Source: Afipia sp. 1NLS2 (GTDB taxonomy: Bacteria; Pseudomonadota; Alphaproteobacteria; Rhizobiales; Xanthobacteraceae). Taken from it: a DNA stretch of 64,000 nucleotides. Made by a program: the position numbers and the translations under genes. Positions 1 to 8,439 of the stretch are shown piece after piece (position 1 is the stretch's first letter; each line of letters opens with the position of its first letter). The notes under the pieces are model-generated. The model was not told where the DNA came from and made no database searches. It was given only the letters and a program-made list of their open reading frames with translations. The DNA is taken from positions 496,001 through 560,000 of the forward strand of contig NZ_ADVZ01000002.1 of the NCBI RefSeq assembly GCF_000178995.1, read 5' to 3'.

Positions 1-1600
1 GCGGCTGCAGGGATGGCGGCAGCAGCCGCATGATGGCGGGATCATAGCCCTTGAGATCGAAACGCCCGCGCTTCGCACGGCTGGCAAGTTCACGCGCGCC
101 GATCCGGGGAATGGCGGCAAGCGCCGGCACGCCGGAAATCGCTTCGGCCTGTTCCAGCGTCTTGATGCGGCTGTCGAGATAATCGAGCAGCAATGCCAGA
201 ACCACCCCGCCTCCGCCACCGAGAACGATGGCAAGCCCCAGGATCAGCAGCGTCTTGGGGGAGGAGGGCTTGAGAGGAATGGAGGCCTTCGTGACGATGC
301 GCGAATCCGGCATCTCCAGGCTTTCCTGCGAAGACGTCTCCTTGGCACGCGCCAGGTAGGATTCATAAAGCGTGCGATTGGCTTCAGCCTCACGCTGCAA
401 TTCATGGAGGCGGACCTGAGCTTGCCCGGATTCGCTCGAAACGTTCTGCAACTGGTCCAGACTGTCCTGCAGCGATTTCTCGCGCGATTTCGCCACGTCG
501 TAATCGTGTGCCGTGCTTTGCAGGATCCGCTTGATCTCCTGATCGATCAACCGCTGCGTATCCTTGAGCTGCGCGTGCACGCTGGCCACCAGCGGATGAC
601 GGGGGCCATATTTGCTGGTCAGGTCCGCCTCATTCTTGGCTATGTCCGCATATTGTGTCCGCAGCTTGGTGATGATGTCGGAAGAAATAGCCGCATTGAT
701 GCCGCCGGGATCGTTGCCGGATTTGGAGAGTTGCTGCACCTGCTCGAACTTGGCGCGCGCCTCGGCCGTTTCGGAGCGTGCCGAGATCAGCTTGTTGTTC
801 AGATCGGTGATCTGCTGGTCATTAAGGGTAACGCCCTGGGAGACGGCAAGGTTATTGGCCGCGCGGAAATCCTCGACCGCTTTTTCGGAAGCCACAACGC
901 GGGCTTTCAATGAATCCAGTTGCCCGTTCAGCCATTTTGCAGCGGTGCGCGTCACGTCGAACTTCGCGCGAACCTGCTCTTCCAGATAGGCATCCGCAAT
1001 CGCATTCGCGATCAGTGCGGCCTTGCGGGGCGACTTCGAGCTGACATTGATATCTACCAGAAAGGTCGTTCCCTGACGGACGACCTTGAGCCGCTTTTGC
1101 AGCAAATCAACGGAACGGGTCTGCGCGGCATTGTCCGGCGCCGCCTCATGGCTTTCGCTGCTGAACAGGCTGCCAATAACGCGCTTGATCGGATCAAGAA
1201 ACCCGGGCTCGGGAGAGAATTCTTCATCTTCAGTCAGTTTAAGTTTGTCGACCACGCGCTGAAGCGTGGCAACCGACTGGATAAGCAGGGCCTGACTCTC
1301 GATGGTCGCATCATCGGTTCCGTAATTCGAAAGAACAGGCTGCGTTGTATCAGTAACATTCGCATGCCGCGGATCGACAACGACCGTCGATGTTGCGGTA
1401 TAACGCGTGGTGGCCAGCAATACGTAGAGCAGGGCGATACCGACAAACGAGGCCGCCACATAGGCGATGACTCCCCCGCGCCGGCGAAGAATGCGCCCGA
1501 TCTCACGAAGATCAACGGCCGGACCCGCCGCGTCTTCGACACCCATGCCGATTTGTTCCACCCGGGGAGCGGCGAGTTCATCAGAATTGCGCTGTAACAT
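1..1600 (-). CDS. Polysaccharide chain-length determinant / export protein (Wzz-GumC-ExoP type), partial
   Basis: The frame is open from an ATG at 1600 to the left edge, 533 codons, so the C-terminus is missing. The protein has a short cytoplasmic N-terminus, a membrane helix at about residues 44-63, a long periplasmic region with coiled-coil character (about 200-400), a proline-rich segment (IPLKPSSPKT, about 440-449) and a second helix at about 448-470. That layout is typical of polysaccharide co-polymerases that control chain length and couple to the outer-membrane exporter. Beyond residue 475 the chain returns to the cytoplasm, where a tyrosine autokinase domain would be expected; it lies outside the window. 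The start codon lies 20 nt inside the end of the beta-barrel gene, indicating translational coupling in one export operon. Confidence 0.85.
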   Translation of the reverse strand, partial: MLQRNSDELAAPRVEQIGMGVEDAAGPAVDLREIGRILRRRGGVIAYVAASFVGIALLYVLLATTRYTATSTVVVDPRHANVTDTTQPVLSNYGTDDATIESQALLIQSVATLQRVVDKLKLTEDEEFSPEPGFLDPIKRVIGSLFSSESHEAAPDNAAQTRSVDLLQKRLKVVRQGTTFLVDINVSSKSPRKAALIANAIADAYLEEQVRAKFDVTRTAAKWLNGQLDSLKARVVASEKAVEDFRAANNLAVSQGVTLNDQQITDLNNKLISARSETAEARAKFEQVQQLSKSGNDPGGINAAISSDIITKLRTQYADIAKNEADLTSKYGPRHPLVASVHAQLKDTQRLIDQEIKRILQSTAHDYDVAKSREKSLQDSLDQLQNVSSESGQAQVRLHELQREAEANRTLYESYLARAKETSSQESLEMPDSRIVTKASIPLKPSSPKTLLILGLAIVLGGGGGVVLALLLDYLDSRIKTLEQAEAISGVPALAAIPRIGARELASRAKRGRFDLKGYDPAIMRLLPPSLQP

Positions 1601-2993
1601 TGATCCCCACCAGATGTTTTTCGTAGCTGAATGCTGGAATGTCGCTCTTACGGTCGGTGTAGCGGTGATAGACCGAGACCGAGGCGAAGCGATTAAGCAT
1701 GTATTTGATGCGCGCGTCGGTCGACGTGACCGTGTCTTTTCTTGTCTGCCCGAAGAACTTATCGTTCTCGTATCCGCCGGTCAGCGAAATCACGACGTTG
1801 CGCAGCAACTCGTAATCTGCCCCTACCTGGAACGCGTTGGCGAGCACACCGCTGGAACTGGTGTCGGATGTTTCCGTCACAAGCTGCTCAGCCTTGGCGT
1901 GAATGTCGAGCAAGCGGGTCGGACGCCACAATAGGCTTGCATGATATGATGGACCCGAGATCGTGCCGATGGTGGGATCGTCAAAGCGCTGGCTGACATA
2001 GCCGCCGCCGATTTCGCCGCTCAGCAAATTCGCGCGTCCGAGCGTTATGCCGGAGAGAGCACGGTAACCGTCGGAATCTAGCCTATGACCCGGCGTGCCG
2101 CGAATCTGTCGCTCGTTGCCCTCAAGCGCCGCAAACCAGCCAAGAAATGGAGAGAAGGCATAATCGAGCCGGCCGTGAACGGTATAGATCTGGCCGTCGC
2201 GCCCATCCTGATTGATGGTGCTGCCGTCCTGTGCGCGCGTCGACTGATAGTCGTAGGATTTGACACCCATACCGACGGAAGCTGCCAGCCGATTGAATTC
2301 CTTGCGAACGGCGACATCGCTCGAATACAAATTATACGGCGTCGGCGCGACTGCATTGACCGGCGAACTGAGCGTTCCGACACCCTCATTCAGATGGGCA
2401 ACCTGAAAGCTTCCCAGCACCTTGAGGTCGCGGGCAACGTCATACCAGCCACTCCCTTTCAGGCTGATGTTGTTCTGATTCAGGCTCGAGAACTGGCCGT
2501 AGATCATCGATTGCGCATCGAGCTTCAGATCGATGCCATGCCGTTCCCACAGCGTGTGTGCTCGTAGCGTCGGCTCAACGACGGCCGCAAAATCCGAATT
2601 CTTTGTCGTGTTCGAGGAAAAGACATTGCTGTCGAAGAACCCGCCGCTGGTGAGCGCGGGATTGATCATCCATGAACCATAACGAATGCCGACAGGCTCG
2701 TAGCCGGGCTGCTGTCTCTTTTTCACCGGCATATCCTCCGGCGGAATCGGATCGGTGCTGTTCGGATCGCGAAAATCCGGAAGCGGCGACGCCTCGAACA
2801 CCTGAAGGGCGTTCCAAGGTGGCGCCACCGTGTCAAAGTTGAGCGGGACGGCCTGAGCATGAGCATGCGAGACGAACAGCAGGAAGAATGTTGCTGTCGT
2901 CGCAACGAAGCAGACAGTGCAATCTTCCGAGATCGCCAACAATGCGCGGATAACAGGAGCATTGGAAACCGAACCTGCTCGAATACATTTCAT
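1581..2993 (-). CDS. Outer-membrane beta-barrel protein of the exopolysaccharide locus
   Basis: 470 aa. The N-terminus carries a long basic leader and a hydrophobic core (VATTATFFLLFVSHAHAQA) ending in a plausible signal peptidase site after about residue 47. The rest lacks membrane helices and alternates polar and aromatic residues in strand-like runs, with the chain ending in F (VGINVTAQF), the usual outer-membrane beta-barrel signature. Proteins of this size next to Wza and Wzz genes (BBP2_2-like barrels) are common in rhizobial EPS clusters, where a role in secretion or surface attachment is assumed. The ATG is preceded by AAGGG at a suitable distance. It sits between the Wza-like gene (257 nt upstream) and the chain-length gene (20 nt overlap). 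Exact function is not known. Confidence 0.7.
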   Translation of the reverse strand: MKCIRAGSVSNAPVIRALLAISEDCTVCFVATTATFFLLFVSHAHAQAVPLNFDTVAPPWNALQVFEASPLPDFRDPNSTDPIPPEDMPVKKRQQPGYEPVGIRYGSWMINPALTSGGFFDSNVFSSNTTKNSDFAAVVEPTLRAHTLWERHGIDLKLDAQSMIYGQFSSLNQNNISLKGSGWYDVARDLKVLGSFQVAHLNEGVGTLSSPVNAVAPTPYNLYSSDVAVRKEFNRLAASVGMGVKSYDYQSTRAQDGSTINQDGRDGQIYTVHGRLDYAFSPFLGWFAALEGNERQIRGTPGHRLDSDGYRALSGITLGRANLLSGEIGGGYVSQRFDDPTIGTISGPSYHASLLWRPTRLLDIHAKAEQLVTETSDTSSSGVLANAFQVGADYELLRNVVISLTGGYENDKFFGQTRKDTVTSTDARIKYMLNRFASVSVYHRYTDRKSDIPAFSYEKHLVGINVTAQF

Positions 2994-3025
2994 TACTCAG
3001 CCCTTGCGGGGAACACGCTACAGAT

Positions 3026-3049
3026 CGCCGTCCACGTTTATGGACGGCG
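3026..3049. repeat. Perfect 9-bp hairpin between export genes
   Basis: Arms CGCCGTCCA and TGGACGGCG enclose a six-base loop. It lies in the 257-nt gap between the Wza-like gene and the beta-barrel gene, 33 nt before the barrel start. There is no T-tract on either strand, so it is not a classical terminator. It could be an intercistronic RNA structure or an operator. Confidence 0.5.
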
Positions 3050-3250
3050 TTACGCCATCATGCAGTAACTGGTGAAGCGCTTGTGTCAGACGTCTCATTT
3101 GCCATGAGATGATTCCTCGCTGACAAATCTCGTTCTTAACGCACCACGCCAGAGAAAGTTTTCGCGGTGCGGAAGAAGATTACGGCAAAAGGACGAGAGT
3201 ATGGCCACACGAGGAAACTCGCGTGACAATGTAAGATGCGCGCACGCGCA

Positions 3251-3823
3251 TTAGAAATATCGCTCCGGGATACGAATATTATCGCCGGGATAAACAAGAA
3301 CAGGCGCGTTAAGCGTATATTCTTCCTCTCTGCCGACGCCTGCGCGGCGCAAATATACTTTGTGTTCGTTGGCGCGATAGGTGAAACCACCTGCAGCGGC
3401 AACAGCGTCCATGATGGTGAGGCCTACCTTGTAGGGATACTCGCCGCTGTTCTTCACTTCGCCCAATATGTAGTAGGGACGATAGGTCGCGACATCGACA
3501 TTGACACGAGGGTCGCGCACGATGCCTTTCGCAAGAGCGGCACGTATAGCGCCTTCAAGTTGTTTGGTGGTTTTTCCGACAGCTTGAACACGCCCTGCCA
3601 ACGGAATTGACACGCTGCCGTTGCTATCAACTTCGTATTCGCCGGTGATGTCCGGCTCGCCATACACCTTGACGCGGACTTTATCGTTGGGACCCAGAAG
3701 GTAAGGGCCGGAAGGCGAGAAGGATTTTTCCGCTTGCACGGCATTCAACGCAAAAAGAGAAAGAACAAATGCCGCGAAAACGAACAACGTCATTCGCGGC
3801 AAAGAGATGCGGAACTTCATCAT
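3251..3823 (-). CDS. Polysaccharide export protein, Wza/SLBB family
   Basis: 190 aa from the ATG at 3823, chosen because CGGAG lies five bases upstream; the frame is open further upstream but that part is not protein-like. A signal peptide (hydrophobic stretch FVFAAFVLSLFALNAVQA) is followed by a Poly_export domain (GPYLLGPNDKVRVKVYGEP) and one SLBB-type beta-grasp segment (YYILGEVKNSGEYPYKVG, then MDAVAAAGGF). It would form or assist the outer-membrane/periplasmic channel through which the polymer leaves the cell. It is short compared with E. coli Wza (about 380 aa) and has no lipobox cysteine, like many rhizobial ExoF/GumB-type exporters. It is co-oriented with the barrel and chain-length genes. 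Confidence 0.85.
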   Translation of the reverse strand: MMKFRISLPRMTLFVFAAFVLSLFALNAVQAEKSFSPSGPYLLGPNDKVRVKVYGEPDITGEYEVDSNGSVSIPLAGRVQAVGKTTKQLEGAIRAALAKGIVRDPRVNVDVATYRPYYILGEVKNSGEYPYKVGLTIMDAVAAAGGFTYRANEHKVYLRRAGVGREEEYTLNAPVLVYPGDNIRIPERYF

Positions 3824-3902
3824 TTGTCTCCGAGCATTGGGAAATGAACGGCGACAGTTACCGGGCAAATTTTGGCAAAACCATGTGAAGCACGGTTCCC
3901 CG

Positions 3903-4640
3903 CTACAACACCACGATCTTCGATCCCTCGATGGCAATGCAGGTAAGAATACCGGACATCCACGCGCCGGTATCGATATTTATTCTGTTCGGCAACAACT
4001 CGGGATGACGAACCGGTGTATGCCCATGCACGACAAGCGGCCCATGGCTTTGTTTGAAGCTCAGGAATTCATCACGAATCCAGAGAAGGTCATGCAGGGA
4101 TTGCTGCGCTAGCGGAACGCCGGGACGAAGTCCCGCATGAACAAACAGGAAATCTCCGCAAGAAAAACTGCTGTGGAGACAATCGAGGAAGAGGCGATGA
4201 GCTTTTGGGAAAAGGCCAAGGAGACGGCGGCGGATTTGGAACTCTGAGGCACTCATGTCTGTTTGCGACAACCCGTAGGATTCCAGTGTCTGCCAGCCCC
4301 CAACATGCAGCCATGCATGAAGCCCGGCGGGATCCGCGAGAAATGTTTCCAGTAGCGCCTCATGATTACCGCGCAGGCACATTGCACGCCTTTGAACAAC
4401 TCGCCATGCAAGCGCTTCGATCACGTCCTTCGATTGAGGTCCGCGATCGATATAATCGCCAACATAAACCTCAAACACATGAGCGATAGGACGGCGGGCA
4501 ATATCTTCCTCGATCCGCCCAATAACGTCATTCAGGAGGTCTGCGCGGCCGTGAATATCGCCAACGGCATAAATCCGTGTGTCAGGCGGAAGAGCGGGAT
4601 TCGAAAACCTTGGCTCGACCAGTTCGTGCTGACGAATCAC
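3903..4640 (-). CDS. Metallophosphoesterase (PPP-like serine/threonine phosphatase family)
   Basis: 245 aa from a GTG at 4640; an ATG at 4730 in the same frame would add 30 residues but would overlap the small gene upstream. All five metal and phosphate-binding motifs of the calcineurin-like fold are present in order: GDIHG, GDYIDRGP, RGNHE, HAG (FVHAGLRPG) and HGHTP. The enzyme should therefore be an active two-metal phosphatase acting on phosphoprotein or a small phosphate ester such as Ap4A; the sequence does not decide which. It lies just upstream of, and co-oriented with, the Wza-like gene. A role in dephosphorylating the autokinase usually fused to the chain-length protein is possible but unproven. 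Confidence 0.85.
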   Translation of the reverse strand: MIRQHELVEPRFSNPALPPDTRIYAVGDIHGRADLLNDVIGRIEEDIARRPIAHVFEVYVGDYIDRGPQSKDVIEALAWRVVQRRAMCLRGNHEALLETFLADPAGLHAWLHVGGWQTLESYGLSQTDMSASEFQIRRRLLGLFPKAHRLFLDCLHSSFSCGDFLFVHAGLRPGVPLAQQSLHDLLWIRDEFLSFKQSHGPLVVHGHTPVRHPELLPNRINIDTGAWMSGILTCIAIEGSKIVVL

Positions 4641-4698
4641 TGACGAGTTCCAATGCGCACAAGGAATGGGCAGATCGTCTGCCGACGATAAACGGCAG

Positions 4699-4902
4699 CT
4701 AGAAAAAGAAATAGCGAACCGCAAAAGCAATCACAATCCAGGCCACGATGTTCGCCAGGATCAGTTGATTTCGTAATTTTCGGTCGCGCCCTTCACTCAA
4801 AGGCGGCCCATCCATCTCATGAGAAAGCATCACAGGCTCTCGTACTGTCGATGGAAACGAAAGCGACTCGTCCGCTTCTTTCTCTCTTGGAAGTCCTGTC
4901 AT
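4699..4902 (-). CDS. Small single-span membrane protein, unknown
   Basis: 67 aa from the ATG at 4902 (a TTG at 4923 or an internal ATG at 4830 are alternatives). The N-terminal half is charged and polar. The C-terminus is one hydrophobic helix (LILANIVAWIVIAFAVRYFFF minus the ends), with positive residues just before it (RKLRNQ), suggesting a C-terminal tail anchor. It is co-oriented with the phosphatase gene and nearly abuts it. I do not recognise a family. The codon pattern and clear membrane segment make it more likely real than chance, but support is modest. Confidence 0.4.
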   Translation of the reverse strand: MTGLPREKEADESLSFPSTVREPVMLSHEMDGPPLSEGRDRKLRNQLILANIVAWIVIAFAVRYFFF

Positions 4903-4923
4903 CGCTTTCGCCGCCGCTTTCAA

Positions 4924-5321
4924 GGCTTGACACTCACATTCTATAATAAACAGCGCTCATTAGCTTTCAGTGAACGAGAATTATCGACGTCGAGCCTTTC
5001 GGTTCGAACATAAGATGCTGCATGAGGCGCCACTCCCTTAAAATGCTTCCAGCATCACGCTGAGCGCATGACCGGTGCTGCAATTTCGCAACGGAACGAT
5101 TCTGTGTTTCGCGTAACGCGCTCTCCTCAAACCAAAATTTTCGCAGTGCACGATATCGCCCATGTCGCGACGCAACGATGTCACGATCAATTACATCGCT
5201 CGCCGTAATTTACTCAAGAAGTTACGAAAACTTTTAATCCAAGTTGATGTTTCGAATTGCTCGCGCCGCCTTCACTTCGCAGTTGCGAGCATCTCACAGA
5301 GAATCACGGAGATCCTGAGCG
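4924..5321. other. Divergent intergenic region of the EPS locus, about 400 nt
   Basis: No convincing gene. The region separates the minus-strand small membrane protein from the plus-strand sugar transferase, so it should hold divergent promoters. It is more AT-rich than the flanking genes between 4930 and 5260. A 7-bp inverted repeat (TGCTCGC at 5258-5264, GCGAGCA at 5285-5291) precedes the transferase start and could be an operator or a leader hairpin. TTGACA at 4926 and TATAAT at 4941 are only nine bases apart and do not form a normal promoter. Confidence 0.4.
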
Positions 5322-6080
5322 ATGGTTTCGACCGCTACGGCCCGTTTCGACGATCAGGACAGCAACGTCGCCTCCTTATGGAAGAACAGGCGTTACATCT
5401 CCGCGCGCCCCGTCGAATATGTCGGCCACGGCACTTACAGAGCAAAACACTCAAGAAGGCTGTCCCGGCGAGAACCTGCCGCAGCGCTGTCCAAGCGCGC
5501 CTTCGACATCACAGTGGCAAGCCTGACGCTGTTGTTCTTCGCGCCGATGCTGATCGTCATTTCGATCGCCATCAAGGTGAGCTCGCCGGGGCCAATCCTG
5601 TTTCATCAATATCGCTACGGATACCGGAACCGGCGCTTCAGGATTTACAAATTTCGCTCGATGCGTACGGATTTGGGTGACCGTACAGGCGTGAGGCAAA
5701 CCGTGCAGGGCGATCCGCGTATCACGCGGGTAGGGCGAATCCTGCGAAAGACCAGCCTCGATGAAATCCCGCAACTCCTTAATGTCATCCGAGGCGATAT
5801 GTCGCTTGTCGGTCCGCGCCCGCATGTACCGGGCATGCTGGCTGCCGACGTCCTCTATGAGGATCTGGTGCCTTATTACTTCCAGCGACATATCGCGCGT
5901 CCCGGCATCACCGGCTTGGCGCAAGTGAGCGGCTGCCGCGGCAGCACGGCGGAAGCCAGCAACGCGATTTCGCGGATCGATTACGACCTCGAATACATCG
6001 AAAAATGGTCCTTACGCATGGATGTCGCCATCATCCTGCGCACGGTGCGCCGCGAGTTCATCTCCGGCAGCGGCTACTGA
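5322..6080 (+). CDS. Undecaprenyl-phosphate sugar-1-phosphate transferase (ExoY/WcaJ family)
   Basis: 252 aa. It initiates polymer repeat-unit synthesis by moving a sugar-1-phosphate from a nucleotide sugar to undecaprenyl phosphate at the inner membrane. One hydrophobic segment at about 63-85 is followed by the bacterial sugar transferase domain with the hallmark motifs [31 protein letters not shown] in two blocks, [12 protein letters not shown] and the D-x2-Y-x3-WS pair near the end. It lacks the extra membrane helices of WbaP/WcaJ and is thus of the short ExoY-like class. GGAG lies nine bases before the ATG. It is the first gene of the plus-strand run transferase, manC, fkbM, ugd. Confidence 0.9.
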   Translation: MVSTATARFDDQDSNVASLWKNRRYISARPVEYVGHGTYRAKHSRRLSRREPAAALSKRAFDITVASLTLLFFAPMLIVISIAIKVSSPGPILFHQYRYGYRNRRFRIYKFRSMRTDLGDRTGVRQTVQGDPRITRVGRILRKTSLDEIPQLLNVIRGDMSLVGPRPHVPGMLAADVLYEDLVPYYFQRHIARPGITGLAQVSGCRGSTAEASNAISRIDYDLEYIEKWSLRMDVAIILRTVRREFISGSGY

Positions 6081-6121
6081 TCGAACCTTTCACATTCTCG
6101 GTTGCAGCAAAGAGGGGGCGG

Positions 6122-7558
6122 ATGATGACGCCAACAGACAAACTTATCGTGCCTGTACTTCTGTCCGGGGGCACCGGCTCACGGTTGTGGCCACTTTCCC
6201 GGGAGGCCTATCCCAAGCAGCTTCTGTCCCTTCTCGGCGAGAAGACGCTGCTTCAACAGACGGCGATGCGAACTGCCGATAAAACCATGTTCGCAAGCCC
6301 GATGGTGGTAGCCAATGCCGAACATCGCTTTGTCATTGGCGAGCAGTTGCGCGAAGCGGGCATCGATGATGCCAAAATCATTCTTGAGCCGCTGGGACGG
6401 AATACCGCTCCAGCCGTGGCTGTCGCGGCGTTGATCGCGATGGAACGCAGCCCTGACGCCATCATCCTGGCGACGCCGGTCGATCACTGGATTGGCAATC
6501 GCGCAGCATTCCTCCAAGCGATCGAGCAGGGATTGCAAGCCGCTCAATCCGGCAAATTGGTGCTGTTCGGCATGCGCCCGACCCATCCGGCGACCGGGTT
6601 CGGATACATCCGCGCAGGCGAGGAGTTCTCAAAGGACTCCCACATCCATGCAGTCTCGGGATTTGTCGAAAAGCCTGACACGGCGACGGCCGAGGCCTAT
6701 CTGTCGGATGGCAGATATCTGTGGAACAGCGGCATCTTCCTCCTGCCAGCACGGCAATTGATTGAAGAATTACAGGCGTATGCGCCGGAGGTTCTGGATG
6801 CCGCCCGCAGCGCCATCGCCGATGCAACAACGGATCTCGATTTTCTTCGCCTCGACGAGACGTCATTTGCCCGCGCGCCATCGATCTCGATCGATTATGC
6901 GGTGATGGAACACACGAAACACGGTGCCGTCGTCGCCGCGGATTTCGAGTGGAACGACATCGGAAGCTGGTCGGCGCTCTGGAGCGTCACCGCCAAAAAT
7001 CCTGCCGAGAATGTCGAGATCGGCGATGTCGTCGCGGAGGATTCCACGGGATGTTATCTGCGCGGGGAGGGGCCGCTCGTGGCCGCGCTCGGCGTTGAGA
7101 ACCTCGTTGTCACCGCAACGCCGGATGTCGTGCTGGTCACCACGCGCGGCCGCGATCAGGATGTCGGCAAGCTCGTCCAGCGCCTCAAGGCGAACGGGCA
7201 TCAATCCGCAACACAGACGCCGAACGTCCATCGCCCATGGGGTTATTATCAATCGATCCACGCTGGCGAGCGTTTTCAGGTAAAACGCATCACCGTCAAT
7301 CCGGGCGCCAAACTCTCGTTGCAGAAACACTATCATCGCGCCGAGCACTGGGTCGTCGTCAATGGCACGGCAATCGTAACCCGCGACGACGAGGAAATTC
7401 TGTTGCGGGAAAACGAATCGATCTTCGTTCCGCTCGGTTGCATGCACCGGCTCGAAAATCCGGGAAAGGTCCCCCTTAACCTCATCGAGGTGCAGTCCGG
7501 TGCCTATCTCGGCGAAGACGACATCGTGCGTGTTCAGGACATCTACGCCCGTGTCTGA
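6122..7558 (+). CDS. manC: Mannose-1-phosphate guanylyltransferase / mannose-6-phosphate isomerase
   Basis: 478 aa from the ATG at 6122, which follows a strong AGAGGGGGCGG ribosome site. The N-terminal nucleotidyltransferase domain opens with GGTGSRLWPLSREAYPKQ (about 16-33) and contains the FVEKPD and WNSGIF motifs. The C-terminal cupin (about 360-475) has the type II isomerase signature RPWGYY, QVKRITVNPG, QKHYHRAEHW and the ENESIFVPLGCMHRLENPG stretch. It makes GDP-mannose from mannose-1-phosphate and may isomerise fructose-6-phosphate, supplying mannosyl or derived residues to the exopolysaccharide. The length matches bifunctional ManC/AlgA/XanB proteins. It lies 41 nt after the sugar transferase and 20 nt before the methyltransferase. 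Confidence 0.93.
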   Translation: MMTPTDKLIVPVLLSGGTGSRLWPLSREAYPKQLLSLLGEKTLLQQTAMRTADKTMFASPMVVANAEHRFVIGEQLREAGIDDAKIILEPLGRNTAPAVAVAALIAMERSPDAIILATPVDHWIGNRAAFLQAIEQGLQAAQSGKLVLFGMRPTHPATGFGYIRAGEEFSKDSHIHAVSGFVEKPDTATAEAYLSDGRYLWNSGIFLLPARQLIEELQAYAPEVLDAARSAIADATTDLDFLRLDETSFARAPSISIDYAVMEHTKHGAVVAADFEWNDIGSWSALWSVTAKNPAENVEIGDVVAEDSTGCYLRGEGPLVAALGVENLVVTATPDVVLVTTRGRDQDVGKLVQRLKANGHQSATQTPNVHRPWGYYQSIHAGERFQVKRITVNPGAKLSLQKHYHRAEHWVVVNGTAIVTRDDEEILLRENESIFVPLGCMHRLENPGKVPLNLIEVQSGAYLGEDDIVRVQDIYARV

Positions 7559-7578
7559 GGCAGCGAAGAGAATTGAAT

Positions 7579-8385
7579 ATGCAGCTCACTCAAGCAACCA
7601 AGCGGGCCGTCAAGGAAACATTCCCTGAACTGTGGCTGCGCTGGCATTTCTCGCGGCGGCCGAAATCGGCCGAACGCGAGCTTCTTTATTTGCAAAAGAT
7701 GATTGCTCCCGGCTCGATCACAGTCGATGTCGGCGCAAATTGCGGGCTTTATACGCGCGAACTCACCAAGCTCTCCAACCGAGTCCATGCCTTCGAGCCT
7801 TCTCATGAAATGGCTTCGCTGCTGCGGCGGACTTCGGCGCCAAATACGGTCGTGCACGAAATGGCATGCTCGGACCGGGCAGGGCATACGGCGCTCTTCA
7901 TTCCCAATGGAAATGATGGGCCGGTCTACGGCCTTGCCTCGCTCGAGCGGCATGACGATACGGACTCGCAGAAGGCCTCGTTTCATTCGATGCCTGTCAG
8001 AACCGCGCGCCTCGATTCCGTGGTCGAGGACGATATAGCGTTCGTGAAGGTCGATGTCGAAGGCCATGAGTTGCATGTACTTTATGGCGCATCGGGGCTG
8101 ATCGACCGCTGCCAGCCAATCTTCCTTGTCGAAGCGGAAGACCGGCATCGCGATCGAGCCACCAGTTCCGTCTTCGCGTTCTTCAAGGAGCGCGCGTATC
8201 ACGGCTTCTATCTCGAAGATGATCGCGTGCATCCCGTCGAAGAATTCGATCCCGTCCTGCTTCAGAACCCTTCGGCGCTGCAGTCCGATGGAGGCCGCAA
8301 GGCAGGGCGCTCCTACATCAATAACTTCTTCTTCTTTCCCTCCTGCATGAACGGCCAGGCCGTCCTGCAAAACGCCATCCGTTAA
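7579..8385 (+). CDS. FkbM-family SAM-dependent methyltransferase
   Basis: 268 aa; the ATG at 7579 is preferred over an in-frame TTG at 7573 because GAAGAG lies upstream at normal spacing. The SAM-binding motif I is VDVGANCGLYT (about residues 49-59), followed by an acidic loop (AFEPSHE) and the FkbM signature VKVDVEGHE (about 155-163). FkbM proteins usually O-methylate sugars or other small hydroxyl groups, so methylation of an exopolysaccharide sugar is the natural inference from its place between manC and ugd. The acceptor is not deducible. Confidence 0.85.
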   Translation: MQLTQATKRAVKETFPELWLRWHFSRRPKSAERELLYLQKMIAPGSITVDVGANCGLYTRELTKLSNRVHAFEPSHEMASLLRRTSAPNTVVHEMACSDRAGHTALFIPNGNDGPVYGLASLERHDDTDSQKASFHSMPVRTARLDSVVEDDIAFVKVDVEGHELHVLYGASGLIDRCQPIFLVEAEDRHRDRATSSVFAFFKERAYHGFYLEDDRVHPVEEFDPVLLQNPSALQSDGGRKAGRSYINNFFFFPSCMNGQAVLQNAIR

Positions 8386-8397
8386 CCCAGCACTAGA

Positions 8398-8417
8398 GCC
8401 GCCGCTCATGCGGCGGC
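8398..8417. repeat. Intercistronic 8-bp GC hairpin
   Basis: Arms GCCGCCGC and GCGGCGGC around the loop TCAT, between the methyltransferase stop and the ugd start. No T-tract follows, so it is probably an RNA-stabilising or partial-termination hairpin, not a full terminator. Confidence 0.45.
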
Positions 8418-8439
8418 AACCACATCGGGGCAATTCCCA

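Noticed and set aside
4926-4946. TTGACA and TATAAT near each other upstream of the EPS transferase
   Set aside because: Only nine bases separate them, far from the 16-18 needed for a sigma-70 promoter.
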